Source of the DNA: an uncultured Bacteroidales bacterium
Lineage (GTDB): Bacteria > Bacteroidota > Bacteroidia > Bacteroidales > Bacteroidaceae
Direction: 5' to 3'
Length of the DNA: 7,282 nt
Assembly (NCBI GenBank): GCA_945788445.1
Contig: CALZMA010000047.1
Coordinates: 1 to 7,282, forward strand
Numbering within the stretch: the first letter of the stretch is position 1; every line of letters begins with the position of its first letter. The position numbers and the translations under genes are program-made. The notes beneath the pieces were generated by a model that worked only from the letters and a program-made list of their open reading frames with translations, ran no database searches and had not been told where the DNA came from. Positions 6,995-7,282 of the stretch are shown one piece after another.

Positions 6995-7003
6995 GTATTC
7001 AAG
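6974..7003 (-). promoter_or_regulatory. Candidate promoter of the LacI-family gene
   Basis: Read on the - strand, CTTG (7003-7000) is followed after 18 bases by CATATTTG (6981-6974), one mismatch each from the Bacteroides -33 TTTG and -7 TAnnTTTG elements. The predicted RNA start near 6969 gives a leader of about 95 bases and lies inside the longer open frame, which supports initiation at 6873. Confidence 0.5.
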
Positions 7004-7004
7004 C

Positions 7005-7049
7005 GGGAACGGTTGCGGAAAATGGGAACGGTTGCGGGAACGTTTGCAA
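7005..7049. promoter_or_regulatory. Three direct copies of GGGAACGKTTGCRR, candidate operators
   Basis: GGGAACGGTTGCGG occurs exactly at 7005-7018 and again at 7024-7037, and a variant GGGAACGTTTGCAA (11 of 14 identical) lies at 7036-7049. Start-to-start distances are 19 and 12 bases. The array begins one base from the candidate -33 element of the LacI-family gene. The core AACG(G/T)TT with flanking GC resembles LacI-family operators, which are typically near-palindromes centred on CG; the third copy contains the palindrome AACGTT. Autoregulation or control of a divergent gene is the likely role, but this is inference. Confidence 0.55.
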
Positions 7050-7093
7050 AATAACTTGCTCAAAAAAGGCTTCTCCCCGCTTTTTCCCCGCCC

Positions 7094-7101
7094 TACATTT
7101 G
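7094..7101 (+). promoter_or_regulatory. Candidate -7 element of a divergent + strand promoter
   Basis: TACATTTG is a full match to TAnnTTTG. No TTTG is present at the expected -33 position, so the promoter is only tentatively called. If real, the transcript would start near 7106, run through the tandem hairpins and enter a gene right of the window. Confidence 0.4.
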
Positions 7102-7201
7102 CACTGCAAACAGCGCCCGTGGGCCCTGGCCGCAAGGCTGCCTCGTACGCAGTTTCCCTTTGCAATTCAATGCATAAACCAACGTTTTCGATAAGCCAGA
7201 T

Positions 7202-7282
7202 GAGCAAAGCCAAACTTGTTTGAGCTTTGCTATGGCGAGAGCTTTCGTGCAAGTGAGAGCAGAAGCCAAGCTTGCTTGGATT
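7202..7282. repeat. Two tandem hairpin repeat units, second cut by window edge
   Basis: Unit 1 (from 7202) starts GAGCAAAGCCAAACTTGTTTG and unit 2 (from 7257) starts GAGCAGAAGCCAAGCTTGCTTG, about 55 bases later. In unit 1, AGCAAAGC plus CAAAC pairs with GTTTG and GCTTTGCT around a TT loop, with a single bulged A (7203-7231). In unit 2, CCAAGC pairs with GCTTGG around TT (7266-7279) and the outer stem is lost to the edge. GCGAGAGC (7235-7242) and GTGAGAGC (7253-7260) form a further near-repeat. I have a general impression of similar sequence in other Bacteroidales spacers but cannot confirm it here. The short open frame from ATG 7232 is read as repeat, not gene. Confidence 0.65.

Larger units (their letters stand above)
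6874..7282. other. 409-base non-coding region upstream of the LacI gene
   Basis: No convincing gene is seen here. Short open frames on both strands lack family features and are mostly overlapped by repeats. The stretch holds an approximately 95-base leader for the LacI-family gene, its candidate promoter, three copies of a 14-base motif, a + strand promoter-like element and two tandem hairpin repeats. This arrangement suggests a control region between the regulator and a divergent gene beyond the right edge. Confidence 0.6.

Noticed and set aside
6874..7002. 43-residue N-terminal extension of the LacI-family protein
   Set aside because: The helix-turn-helix normally begins within a few residues of the start. 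The extension crosses the candidate promoter and looks like translated spacer.
7062..7085. A-run/T-run hairpin (AAAAAAGGC with GCTTTTT)
   Set aside because: The stem is mostly A-T with a bulge, and C-rich sequence rather than T follows on the + strand. It is too weak to call a terminator.
6948..7223. 91-codon + strand open frame (and a 78-codon frame at 6958-7194)
   Set aside because: These run through the candidate operators and repeat hairpin and have composition unlike the neighbouring proteins, with no family features.
7232..7282. ATG at 7232 opening a frame to the window edge
   Set aside because: All 17 codons fall within the tandem hairpin repeat. Without downstream sequence it cannot be called a gene start.

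Overview
This window looks like a chromosomal segment from a member of the Bacteroidota, most likely the order Bacteroidales and possibly Prevotellaceae. Three things point there: the gene order DUF177 - rpmF - fabH - era - der, promoter elements of the TAnnTTTG type used by this phylum, and start codons with A-rich rather than strong Shine-Dalgarno leaders. Coding regions are G+C-rich with C/G-ending codons, while the spacers are A+T-richer. The family and genus are inference.

Positions 1-1029 hold the end of a fluoride channel gene (crcB, about ten residues missing at the left edge) and nth (endonuclease III), 19 bases apart and probably co-transcribed. A good TAnnTTTG promoter at 1054-1082 then starts a housekeeping block on the + strand: a DUF177 (YceD-like) protein, ribosomal protein L32, a strong intrinsic terminator, FabH, a 104-base palindromic repeat element, then Era, Der and a small predicted lipoprotein. 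Era, Der and the lipoprotein are tightly packed (14- and 6-base gaps) and look like one operon. The block joins ribosome assembly (DUF177, L32, Era, Der) with the start of fatty-acid synthesis (FabH). A terminator and a palindrome split it into possible transcription units.

A bidirectional hairpin at 5797-5834 separates this block from a convergent LacI-family regulator on the - strand (5839-6873). The remaining 409 bases (6874-7282) hold no convincing gene. They contain a candidate promoter for the regulator, three direct copies of a 14-base motif next to it that are candidate operators, a + strand TAnnTTTG element that may serve a gene beyond the right edge, and two tandem hairpin units at the extreme right that differ by a compensatory base-pair change.

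The genes themselves are ordinary. The parts worth a second look are non-coding: the octamer palindrome before era, the three-copy motif upstream of the LacI gene, and the covarying hairpins at the right end. No tRNA, rRNA, CRISPR array, transposase or defence system was seen.
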